Shown one piece after another: positions 28,125 to 35,849 of a DNA stretch of 35,849 nt. This DNA comes from Myxococcales bacterium (lineage in GTDB: Bacteria; Myxococcota_A; Polyangia; Polyangiales; Polyangiaceae). The notes beneath the pieces were generated by a model. That model did no database searches. It worked only from the letters and a program-made list of their open reading frames with translations, and had not been told where the DNA came from. The first letter of the stretch is position 1; each line of letters opens with the position of its first letter. The DNA lies in assembly GCA_021778125.1 (NCBI GenBank), contig JAJYCT010000013.1, positions 1 through 35,849 on the forward strand, given 5' to 3'. A program made the position numbers and the translations under genes.

Positions 28125-28940
28125 GTGGAGCGAGAGGTCGTCCTCGAGGGCGTGGGGCTGCACGGCGGGGCGCCCGCCAGGGCCGTCCTGCGCGCCACGC
28201 CCGGGCCTTTCCGGCTCGCGCAGGGGAGGGGGGCCGCCGCCACCCGGGCGGACCTCGTCGTCGCCTCCACGGCGCGCGCGACGACCGTCGAGTCGCGCGA
28301 CGGAAGCCTGCGCGTCGGCACGGTCGAGCACGCCCTGGCCGCCCTGGCAGGCCTGGGCGTCCAGGAGGGGCTCACCCTGCACGTCGACGGCCCGGAGCTG
28401 CCGCTGCTCGACGGGGGCGCCTCGGCCTACTGCCGTGCCCTCGCGACCCTCGGCCTCCCCGCGGGGCGGCCGCCCCTGCGCGTCGCCCGGGCGGCGACGT
28501 ACACGGTCGGGCCGAGCCGCTACGGCTTCGTGCCCGGCGACGCGGTCGACGTGACGGTCGAGGTCGACCTCGATCCCCGCTTCGCTCGCGAGGCCCGCTG
28601 GCAGGGCGATCCAGGCGACTTCGTGCGACGCATCGCCCCGGCGCGCACGTTCGCGCGGTCGATCGAGGTGGAGGAGCTGGTCCGCCGGGGCCTCGCCCGT
28701 CACGTCGACCCCGAGAGCGTCGTCGTCCTCACCCCCGAGGGGGCTCTCTCCGCGGGCCGCCCGTTCGCTCCCGACGAGCCCGCACGCCACAAGCTGCTCG
28801 ACCTGCTGGGCGACCTGTATCTGCACGGCGGCCCGCCGCTCGGTCGCGTGACCGCCGAGCGCCCCGGCCACGCGTCCAGCGCGCGCGCCCTGGCGCGTGC
28901 TCTCGCCGAGGGGGTGCTCACGGCGGATCCGGCAGGCTGA
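28125..28940 (+). CDS. lpxC: UDP-3-O-acyl-N-acetylglucosamine deacetylase LpxC
   Basis: LpxC catalyses the committed step of lipid A synthesis with zinc. The 271-residue product has 'GVGLHGG', 'GTVEHALAALAGLG' with the general base Glu68 and zinc His69, and 'IAPARTF'. It also has 'EPARHKLLDLLGDLYLHGG' with zinc His and Asp, and the catalytic His in 'GHASS', where most LpxC have 'GH..N'. It is about 30 residues shorter than E. coli LpxC. No ATG, GTG or TTG lies closer than the GTG at 28125 in this frame without reaching into the divergent gene, so this start is the best choice. It is not next to the usual lpxA/lpxB or ftsZ genes. Confidence 0.88.
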   Translation: MEREVVLEGVGLHGGAPARAVLRATPGPFRLAQGRGAAATRADLVVASTARATTVESRDGSLRVGTVEHALAALAGLGVQEGLTLHVDGPELPLLDGGASAYCRALATLGLPAGRPPLRVARAATYTVGPSRYGFVPGDAVDVTVEVDLDPRFAREARWQGDPGDFVRRIAPARTFARSIEVEELVRRGLARHVDPESVVVLTPEGALSAGRPFAPDEPARHKLLDLLGDLYLHGGPPLGRVTAERPGHASSARALARALAEGVLTADPAG

Positions 28941-29007
28941 CCCCCAGCGCCCCGACGAGCACCCGCCCCACCGGCATCCTCGCCACGAACACGACGACGG
29001 GGAGGTG

Positions 29008-29030
29008 GCGCGCGCACCGCCGGCGCGCGC
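29008..29030. repeat. GC-only inverted repeat after lpxC
   Basis: GCGCGCGC at 29008-29015 is repeated at 29023-29030 around a 7-nt loop. It could end the lpxC transcript, but no T-run follows and runs of this composition can occur by chance here. Confidence 0.25.
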
Positions 29031-29060
29031 GTCCCTCGCCTGTGCTCGAATGCGGGCCGC

Positions 29061-29972
29061 GTGCGCCTGCGCCTCTTGCCTCTCGCGATCGCCGTCGTCG
29101 CCGCCCCCGCGGTCGCGCGCGCGCAGAGCGCACAGTTCTCCGATCCGTACGACGTCCCCGACGCGCCGCGGCCCCCGACGCTGCCCGAGCTCACGCACTC
29201 GGGGATCGAGGGCACGCTCGAGACGACCGAGGGCGCCCTCATCCCCAACGCCGGCGGCGTCTTCACGCACGCCTACGTGCAGCGCCTCGCCGTCGAGGCG
29301 CCGCTGGCGCTGCGCCGCTGGTACCTGGGCGCGTCGTACGAGCTCGCCGCGGGCGGCTCCGCGCGCTCGTTCGAGGCCGTGGGGGGCAACCTGCAGGTCG
29401 AGGGGCGCACGCTCTGGGCGACGCGCACGGGCCTGGGCTTCGGCGGCGGTCTCGCGCTCGGCCTGCCCACCGCGAGCTTCGACCCGAACAGCGGCGGCGG
29501 CCTGGTCGCCACCAACTCGGCCACGCTGCGCCCCTGGGACGTCACCTACTTCATCCCCGGCGTCTTCGCCGTACGGCCCTTCCTCGACCTGCGCGTGCTC
29601 TACGGGAGGCTCATCGTGCAGGGCCGCCAGGGCCTCGACCTCACGGTCGATCCGCAGCGCATCGGCGACCGCCGCCTCTACGCGCTGCTGGCGCTCTACG
29701 TCGGCTGGCGCGCGACCCCCGAGCTCGCCGCGGGCGTCGAGGCGTTCGAGGAGTACAGCATCGTCGTGCCGGGCGTCAGCGACGGCGCGCGCACGGCGTT
29801 CGTCCTCTCGCCCAACCTGCGCGTGTCGCTGCCGTGGGTGCAGCCGGCCATCAGCCTGTTCACCAACCTGGGCACCCCGCTGTACGGAGCGAACGAGAGC
29901 TTCTGGGGCTTCCGCCTCGCGGTGACCGTCGTCTACGACCCCGGCGCGGTGCTCAAGGTGCGGGCGCAGTAG
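29061..29972 (+). CDS. Outer-membrane beta-barrel-like protein
   Basis: The 303-residue product has a signal peptide ('AIAVVAAPAVARA-QS'). The mature chain alternates hydrophobic and polar residues in many short strands ('WYLGASYELAAGG', 'LALYVGWRATPELAAGVEAFEEYSI', 'NLRVSLPWVQPAISLFTNLGTPL'). It ends in 'WGFRLAVTVVYDP', like a porin-type barrel. No known family was recognised and no transport role is claimed. The GTG at 29061 begins the signal peptide; a stray ATG at 29050 is out of frame. It is convergent with pyrG, the stops being 22 bp apart. Confidence 0.75.
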   Translation: MRLRLLPLAIAVVAAPAVARAQSAQFSDPYDVPDAPRPPTLPELTHSGIEGTLETTEGALIPNAGGVFTHAYVQRLAVEAPLALRRWYLGASYELAAGGSARSFEAVGGNLQVEGRTLWATRTGLGFGGGLALGLPTASFDPNSGGGLVATNSATLRPWDVTYFIPGVFAVRPFLDLRVLYGRLIVQGRQGLDLTVDPQRIGDRRLYALLALYVGWRATPELAAGVEAFEEYSIVVPGVSDGARTAFVLSPNLRVSLPWVQPAISLFTNLGTPLYGANESFWGFRLAVTVVYDPGAVLKVRAQ

Positions 29973-29994
29973 GCCCCCACGTCGCGCGCGGGGC

Positions 29995-29995
<1 letters not shown>
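29973..29995. terminator. Weak hairpin between two convergent genes
   Basis: GCCCC and GGGGC can pair across 12 bases in the 22-bp space between the barrel gene and pyrG. It may serve both strands, but it is short and has no T-run. Confidence 0.25.
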
Positions 29996-31877
<1,882 letters not shown>

Positions 31878-33029
31878 ATGTCGCCGGAGCACATCGGGGT
31901 CACGGGCTACGACTCGTTCCACTTCGTCGTGGAGAACCTCGAGCGGAGCCGGGCGTTTTATACGTCGAAGCTCGACTTCAAGGAGGTCGCGCGCGCGGGC
32001 GACGACCTCGTGGCCCGCAGCGGGCAGCAGTCGCTCGTCTTCGGCGCCGGCGACGTGCGCGTGTGCGTCTCGACGCCGCTCGGGCAACACTCGAAGGCCG
32101 CGCGCTACCTGCACCGCCACCCGGCCGGCGTGATGAGCCTGGCCTTCCGCGTCGAGAGCCTCGAGCAGACGATGGCGTTCCTCGAGAAGCGCGGCGGGAC
32201 GTTCCTCGTCGATCCCCTCGTGCACGACGACGGCCACGGCGGGACGTACCGCGCCGTCGAGATCGCGACGCCGCTCGGCGACGTCGCGTTCCGCTTCGTC
32301 GAGCGCCAGGGCTACGAGGCGTTCGCGCCGGGCTTCGTCGACTCGGGCGTGGGCAACCGCGGCCGCCCCGACAACGCCTTCGGCATCGAGGTCGTCGACC
32401 ACGTGACGTCCAACGGCCTCACGATGGTGCCCATCGTCGGGTGGTACCGCGACGTGCTCGGCTTCGAGCCGTTCTGGGAGATCAAGTTCCACACCGAGGA
32501 CGTGGCGAAGCGCTTCGCCCACGGCTCCGGCCTCAAGTCGATCGTCATGTGGGACCCGAAGAGCAAGGTGAAGTTCGCGACGAACGAGCCGCTGCGCCCG
32601 CACTTCCGCGACTCGCAGATCTACAAGTTCGTCGAGGACAACGCGGGGGCCGGCGTGCAGCACGTCGCGTTCAACGTGACGGACATCGTCGCCACGGTCG
32701 TGGAGCTCAAGCGCCGCAAGGTCGACTTCATGGACACGCCGGCCGCGTACTACCGCGACCTGCCGCGCCGCCTCGAGGCGCTCGGCATCAAGAACGTGAA
32801 GGAGGAGCTCTCGCTGCTCGAGCAGCACCAGATCCTGCTCGATGGCTCGCAGGACCGCTACATGCTGCAGATCTTCCTGCGCGAGGCCAAGGCGCTCTAC
32901 TCCGACGAGCGCGCGGGGCCGTTCTTCTACGAGATCATCCAGCGCTGCGGCGACGAGGGCTTCGGGTACGGCAACTTCCGCGCGCTCTTCGAGAGCATCG
33001 AGCGCGCGCAGAAGGCCGCGGGCGGCTGA
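31878..33029 (+). CDS. hpd: 4-hydroxyphenylpyruvate dioxygenase
   Basis: Hpd turns 4-hydroxyphenylpyruvate, made from tyrosine, into homogentisate with Fe(II) and O2. The 383-residue product has two glyoxalase-like halves. The three iron ligands are visible: His in 'EVVDHVTSNG', His in 'GVQHVAFNV', and the Glu of the C-terminal region 'RYMLQIF...FFYEIIQR'. Substrate-site signatures such as 'GFEPFWEIKF' and the C-terminal 'GFGYGNFRALFESIERAQ' are typical. The ATG at 31878 is taken over an upstream in-frame GTG. It lies 3 bp before hmgA, so the two are almost surely one operon. Confidence 0.95.
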   Translation: MSPEHIGVTGYDSFHFVVENLERSRAFYTSKLDFKEVARAGDDLVARSGQQSLVFGAGDVRVCVSTPLGQHSKAARYLHRHPAGVMSLAFRVESLEQTMAFLEKRGGTFLVDPLVHDDGHGGTYRAVEIATPLGDVAFRFVERQGYEAFAPGFVDSGVGNRGRPDNAFGIEVVDHVTSNGLTMVPIVGWYRDVLGFEPFWEIKFHTEDVAKRFAHGSGLKSIVMWDPKSKVKFATNEPLRPHFRDSQIYKFVEDNAGAGVQHVAFNVTDIVATVVELKRRKVDFMDTPAAYYRDLPRRLEALGIKNVKEELSLLEQHQILLDGSQDRYMLQIFLREAKALYSDERAGPFFYEIIQRCGDEGFGYGNFRALFESIERAQKAAGG

Positions 33030-33032
33030 GCC

Positions 33033-34211
33033 GTGATCGACCGGCAGAGCGCGGGGCTCTACCCCGACAAACCGCACACCGTCTGCCGCGCGCCCGACGG
33101 CAAGCTCCTCCACGAGGAGATGTTCACGCGCGGCGGCTTCAGCGGGCCATTCTCGTACTTCTACCACCGGTTTCCCATCACCGCGCACCGCGAGGTCGCC
33201 GTGAGCACGCGCGGCTGGCACGCGCCGCAGCCGGTGCCCGGGGCGCCCGCGCCGCTGCGGCGGCGCCTCTACCAGTCCGGCCGCATCCCCGCCGGCGGGA
33301 TGCTCGTCGACCGGCGCGTGCCGGTCCTCTTCAACCACGACGTCACGATCCTGCTCGCGCGCCCCGACGCGACCGACGACGTGTACTTCGCCAACGGCGA
33401 CGGCGACGAGCTGTGGTTCGTGCACGAGGGCAAGGCGCGCCTCGAGTCGCCCTGCGGCTGGCTCGACGTGAAGGCCGGCGACTACGTGTGGGTGCCGCGG
33501 TCGCTCGTGCACCGCTGGCACATCGAGGCGCCGATGCGCCTGCTCGCCTTCGAGGCGCACGGGGGCCTCTTCGTGCCCGACGCGTTCCGCAGCCCGGTCG
33601 GGCAGCTGCGCATGGACGCGCCGTACACGCACCGCGACTTCGTGCGGCCCCGCGGGCCCATCGCGACGCCCGACGACGTGCCCGACGGGCCTCGCGAGCT
33701 GCTCGTGAAGAAGGGCGGCGTCTTCACGCGCTACGCGCTCGAGCACCCGGCGATGGACGTGGTGGGGTGGGACGGGTTCGTCTACCCGTTCGCGTTCGCC
33801 ATCGAGAAGTACCAGCCCAAGACGAGCAGCGTGCACCTGCCGCCCACGATCCACACGACGTTCGAGGGGCGCGGGTTTCTCGTGTGCTCGTTCGTGCCGC
33901 GCGTGGTCGACACGCACCCGCAGGCCATCCCGTGCCCGTACCCGCACTCGAGCGTCGACTGCGACGAGGTGATCCTTTACCTCCGCGGCAACTTCACCAG
34001 CCGCCGCGGCGTCGGGCCGGGCGCGATCTCGCTGCACCCGGCGGGCATCGCGCACGGGCCGCACCCGGGGGCCTACGAGGCGAGCATCGGGGCGACGCGC
34101 ACCGACGAGCTCGCGGTGATGTGCGACACGCTCGCGCCGCTCGCGCCGACGGCGCAGGCCGCCAACCTCGAGGATCCCGCGTACCACGAGAGCTGGCAGA
34201 TGCCGCTCTGA
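33033..34211 (+). CDS. hmgA: Homogentisate 1,2-dioxygenase
   Basis: HmgA opens the homogentisate ring to give maleylacetoacetate using Fe(II). The 392-residue protein has the cupin-type fold, with 'GDELWFVHEGKARLES' and 'GDYVWVPRSLVHRWHIE', then the C-terminal half with 'PHSSVDCDEVILYLRGNF' (His and Glu ligands) and 'PAGIAHGPHPGA' (final His). It is shorter than the roughly 430-445 residues of Pseudomonas and human enzymes. It starts with GTG 3 bp after hpd. Genes for the next steps (maleylacetoacetate isomerase, fumarylacetoacetase) are not in the window. Confidence 0.9.
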   Translation: MIDRQSAGLYPDKPHTVCRAPDGKLLHEEMFTRGGFSGPFSYFYHRFPITAHREVAVSTRGWHAPQPVPGAPAPLRRRLYQSGRIPAGGMLVDRRVPVLFNHDVTILLARPDATDDVYFANGDGDELWFVHEGKARLESPCGWLDVKAGDYVWVPRSLVHRWHIEAPMRLLAFEAHGGLFVPDAFRSPVGQLRMDAPYTHRDFVRPRGPIATPDDVPDGPRELLVKKGGVFTRYALEHPAMDVVGWDGFVYPFAFAIEKYQPKTSSVHLPPTIHTTFEGRGFLVCSFVPRVVDTHPQAIPCPYPHSSVDCDEVILYLRGNFTSRRGVGPGAISLHPAGIAHGPHPGAYEASIGATRTDELAVMCDTLAPLAPTAQAANLEDPAYHESWQMPL

Positions 34212-34440
34212 CCTGACCCCCGTACGCCCTCGGCCGCTACCTGGGTAGGTCCAGCACCCGCGAGCCCCGCGGACAAGAAACGCGAAGGCTCTCCGTTGGG
34301 GAGGGGCACCGTGTGGACCGACGTTATCGTGGTACGTCCTGGTTGCGCGGGGGCGAACCGGCCGATCTCTACTTCGGACGAGCCCCCGATTCCCTTGGTG
34401 ATTCTCGTACCTCCCGCCCTCGACCGACGCAAGCACCCCT
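34212..34440. other. Junction between hmgA and the mqsRA locus
   Basis: These 229 bases hold no supported gene. Base composition drops here from the roughly 70% GC of hmgA to a visibly lower value, which continues through the mqsA-HNH and mqsR genes. This may be the left boundary of an acquired segment. No tRNA, direct repeat or integrase is seen at the junction. Confidence 0.5.
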
Positions 34441-35199
34441 CTACCTGGAAGCGGCGCGTCGCGTGACGGGCGTGCCCGAACCCGGCGAGTCCCTGTCGCT
34501 TCGCGACCGTCCTAAGAAGGGTGACCCACGAACCGGCGTCTTTCCTTCACGATGCACAACGCGGGTGGCATCCGCCGTGCTCATGTCCCGGTTGCACTCG
34601 ACGCACAGGGCCCAGAGGTTGGGCAGCCGGTCACCGCCTCCCTTCGACCCCGCTCGTCTATGCGCAACCTCCCAGCGCCCTTTCGCGTTGGTCCCACCCC
34701 CGAGCCCGTGGTTCGTGAAGGCGAGCTTCTTGCCGCAGCAGGCGCAGTACCCTTCGGTCTTGTCGTAGATCTCGTTCAACTGTTCGGCGCTGTAGGCTAG
34801 GTCTCCAAGTCGGGACGGGTCCTTTGCAAGAAGGCGCAGCAGGTGGCTCATGGCCGTGCTGACGGCCTGCTTGCCAGACTCGTACTTCTGGAAGCCTCTG
34901 GGGCCGCCCCCGAGCAGCTCGCCCGCCGTGCGCTGGCTCAGCCCCAGTCCCTCGCGGACTCTCGCGACCTCCTTGGGGCCGAGTACGCCGTCCACTTCGG
35001 CCTTGAGCTGAAGGAACGCCCTCTCGTGCCGCACGAGAGGGTCGCCGGTGAGGATGGCCTCGCCGCACTTCGTACACCACCAGCCCAGCGTCTTGATGGT
35101 GCGCTTGTGGCCCTGGTACTCCAACACGTCGTCGTGCTTCTCGTACCGCATGAGGCCCCCGCACTCGGGGCAAGGTTGGGTCTTCACCTCATGCGCCAT
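34441..35199 (-). CDS. MqsA-type antitoxin fused to an HNH nuclease domain
   Basis: The 252-residue protein joins two known modules without a break. Residues 1-134 look like MqsA: a zinc domain with C10-x2-C13 and C42-x2-C45, then a helix-turn-helix 'LGLSQRTAGELLGGGPRGFQKYESGK' (residues 85-110) as in the E. coli antitoxin. Residues about 136-215 are HNH-like: 'YDKTEGYCACCGKKL' and 'WEVAHRRAGSKGG', with zinc-knuckle Cys152/Cys155 and Cys199/Cys202. His180, Asn194 and Asn203 stand in catalytic or structural places. The first HNH position is Ala-His, not Asp-His, a variant I recall from other HNH proteins with the 'CN.SMGT' ending. A hydrophilic tail follows. AAGGAG lies about 8 bases before its ATG. 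The start overlaps the mqsR stop by one base (TGATG). Confidence 0.82.
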   Translation of the reverse strand: MAHEVKTQPCPECGGLMRYEKHDDVLEYQGHKRTIKTLGWWCTKCGEAILTGDPLVRHERAFLQLKAEVDGVLGPKEVARVREGLGLSQRTAGELLGGGPRGFQKYESGKQAVSTAMSHLLRLLAKDPSRLGDLAYSAEQLNEIYDKTEGYCACCGKKLAFTNHGLGGGTNAKGRWEVAHRRAGSKGGGDRLPNLWALCVECNRDMSTADATRVVHREGKTPVRGSPFLGRSRSDRDSPGSGTPVTRRAASR

Positions 35200-35510
35200 C
35201 ACTGCTTCTCCTTGTCCTTGAACCCGATGACCAGGTAGCCCTCGGCGTCGGTCGTAAACTTCACGTAGAGGACGATCGTTCCGTAAGGGACGTGGTACAC
35301 GTCCTGCCAGATCGCGCTGCTCGCGTAGCTCGTCATCGACTTGTAGAACTGCTCCCTTGTCATGCCCTGGATGATGGCGACGATGTGCTTCAGCTCGAGA
35401 CCGAGAGCTTCGGCGCACTGGGTTGAGGTTTTGGTGATGCGGAGCGCCTGCACCGACACAAAGGTCGCCCTGATCGTGTCCAAGGCGTAGTGCGGCTTCT
35501 TCTTCTCCAC
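35199..35510 (-). CDS. mqsR: MqsR-type mRNA interferase toxin
   Basis: MqsR cuts mRNA at GCU and related sites in E. coli and is neutralised by MqsA. The 103-residue protein aligns along its length, including 'FYKSMTSYASSAIWQDVYHV' against 'FYKSMTTYSDHTIWQDVYRP' in E. coli. Residues matching the reported catalytic set are kept: Lys in 'FYKSM', Gln in 'IWQDV', Tyr in 'VLYVK' and Lys in 'GFKDK'. It should be an active RNase toxin. The start is GTG at 35510 with no clear ribosome site upstream. Toxin-first order and the one-base overlap with the antitoxin gene are as in E. coli mqsRA. Confidence 0.9.
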   Translation of the reverse strand: MEKKKPHYALDTIRATFVSVQALRITKTSTQCAEALGLELKHIVAIIQGMTREQFYKSMTSYASSAIWQDVYHVPYGTIVLYVKFTTDAEGYLVIGFKDKEKQ

Positions 35511-35519
35511 ACACCCGAG

Positions 35520-35547
35520 AGCATGGCACCTTAAAGGTGCCGGTCAA
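35520..35547 (-). promoter_or_regulatory. Candidate mqsRA promoter with MqsA operator in its spacer
   Basis: On the minus strand TTGACC (35547-35542) is followed at once by GGCACCTTTAAGGTGCC (35541-35525), a perfect 8-bp dyad about one base. A weak -10 CATGCT follows (35525-35520). The dyad contains ACCT-N3-AGGT, the same form as the palindrome bound by E. coli MqsA. Repressor bound there would cover the promoter. Transcription would begin only a few bases before the mqsR GTG. Confidence 0.6.
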
Positions 35548-35728
35548 CCCCCGGCCGGGGACGAAGGGTTCAGCCGCCCCAAGCTGATGGCTCGGTCGGG
35601 CGTAGGACGCGGAAGCCTTGGCTCCCAAGCCCTGCAATGTGTTGCACCCAGCAAATCTGCGCACCTGCGAGCGACGTACAGCAGGGGCTGCGCTGGGGCG
35701 ATACGCGTGGAACCGATCGCGTCGAAGC

Positions 35729-35813
35729 GCCGCGTTTCGATCGTAGCCCGACGACCGCCAGGAGGGCGTTTCCACCGGCGATTGTGGCGGGACGGCCACG
35801 ATCGAAGCGCGGC
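35729..35813. repeat. Imperfect 16-20 bp inverted repeat upstream of mqsR
   Basis: GCCGCGTTTCGATCGT at 35729-35744 is matched by the reverse complement of ACGATCGAAGCGCGGC at 35798-35813, with one mismatch in 16. The similarity runs inward for about four more bases, and 53 bp separates the 16-base arms. It could be the end of a mobile element, a recombination site, an RNA stem or a repeat family; one copy cannot tell. Confidence 0.5.
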
Positions 35814-35849
35814 GTGAACCGAGGATCGCTTCCATGCGGGGGATCCGAG

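Larger units (their letters stand above)
35511..35849. other. Gene-free right end of window
   Basis: No supported gene lies in these 339 bases. They hold the mqsRA operator-promoter, a 12-bp GC palindrome CCCCGGCCGGGG (35549-35560), and an imperfect inverted repeat (35729-35813). Open frames crossing this stretch look like chance reading of non-coding DNA. Confidence 0.55.

Noticed and set aside
34313-34768. Plus-strand frames within the mqsA-HNH gene
   Set aside because: The minus-strand reading has clear zinc, HTH and HNH motifs; the plus-strand frames have none.
34441-35199. Idea that Ala179 in place of Asp kills the HNH domain
   Set aside because: The His is kept, and HNH proteins with the 'CN.SMGT' type ending often lack the Asp, so loss of activity cannot be claimed.
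35511-35835. N-terminal extension of the antitoxin frame past its ATG to the window edge
   Set aside because: It runs through the mqsR gene in another frame and through the promoter; the AAGGAG site and family N-terminus fix the start at 35199.

Overview
The window is a stretch of a high-GC (about 70%) Gram-negative chromosome. It most likely comes from a myxobacterium of the Polyangia (Sorangium/Labilithrix-like). Four things point that way: an AgmX/PglI C-terminal domain protein, a MYXO-CTERM-like tail on a secreted phosphoesterase, several Gly/Ser-rich or TPR-like lipoproteins, and an LpxC of lipid A synthesis. The assignment is inferred from gene content and composition; no database was searched.

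Layout. Positions 1-9567 hold mixed envelope and housekeeping genes: a tandem SnoaL-like protein cut by the left edge, an AgmX/PglI-domain protein, a GT-C membrane glycosyltransferase divergent from trmB, a purple-acid-phosphatase-like exoenzyme, three lipoproteins and a DUF465 protein. Positions 9843-26235 are one long co-directional translation supercluster: tRNA-Thr(UGU)-tRNA-Tyr(GUA)-tRNA-Gly(UCC)-tRNA-Thr(GGU)-tuf, then the S10, spc and alpha operons (rpsJ to rplQ, with secY, adk, infA and rpoA). This region is very conserved in order but has four oddities: rplC (L3) is missing between rpsJ and rplD, the tRNA-tuf block runs straight into rpsJ, EF-Tu has a non-canonical switch I, and a structured 256-bp gap splits rpsS from rplV. 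Positions 26245-31659 hold a HEAT/TPR-like exported membrane protein with an upstream acylphosphatase gene, lpxC, an outer-membrane barrel-like protein and pyrG. Positions 31878-34211 are an hpd-hmgA pair for tyrosine degradation through homogentisate.

The right end (about 34212-35849) has visibly lower GC and carries the most unusual locus: a minus-strand mqsR-mqsA toxin-antitoxin pair in which the MqsA antitoxin (zinc domain plus HTH) is fused in frame to a C-terminal HNH nuclease domain. All four MqsR catalytic residues appear intact. A perfect ACCT-N3-AGGT operator dyad sits just upstream of mqsR, in the spacer of a candidate promoter. This could be a nuclease-armed toxin-antitoxin or defence module and is the best candidate here for an undescribed system.

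No CRISPR array, rRNA, transposase or integrase was found.
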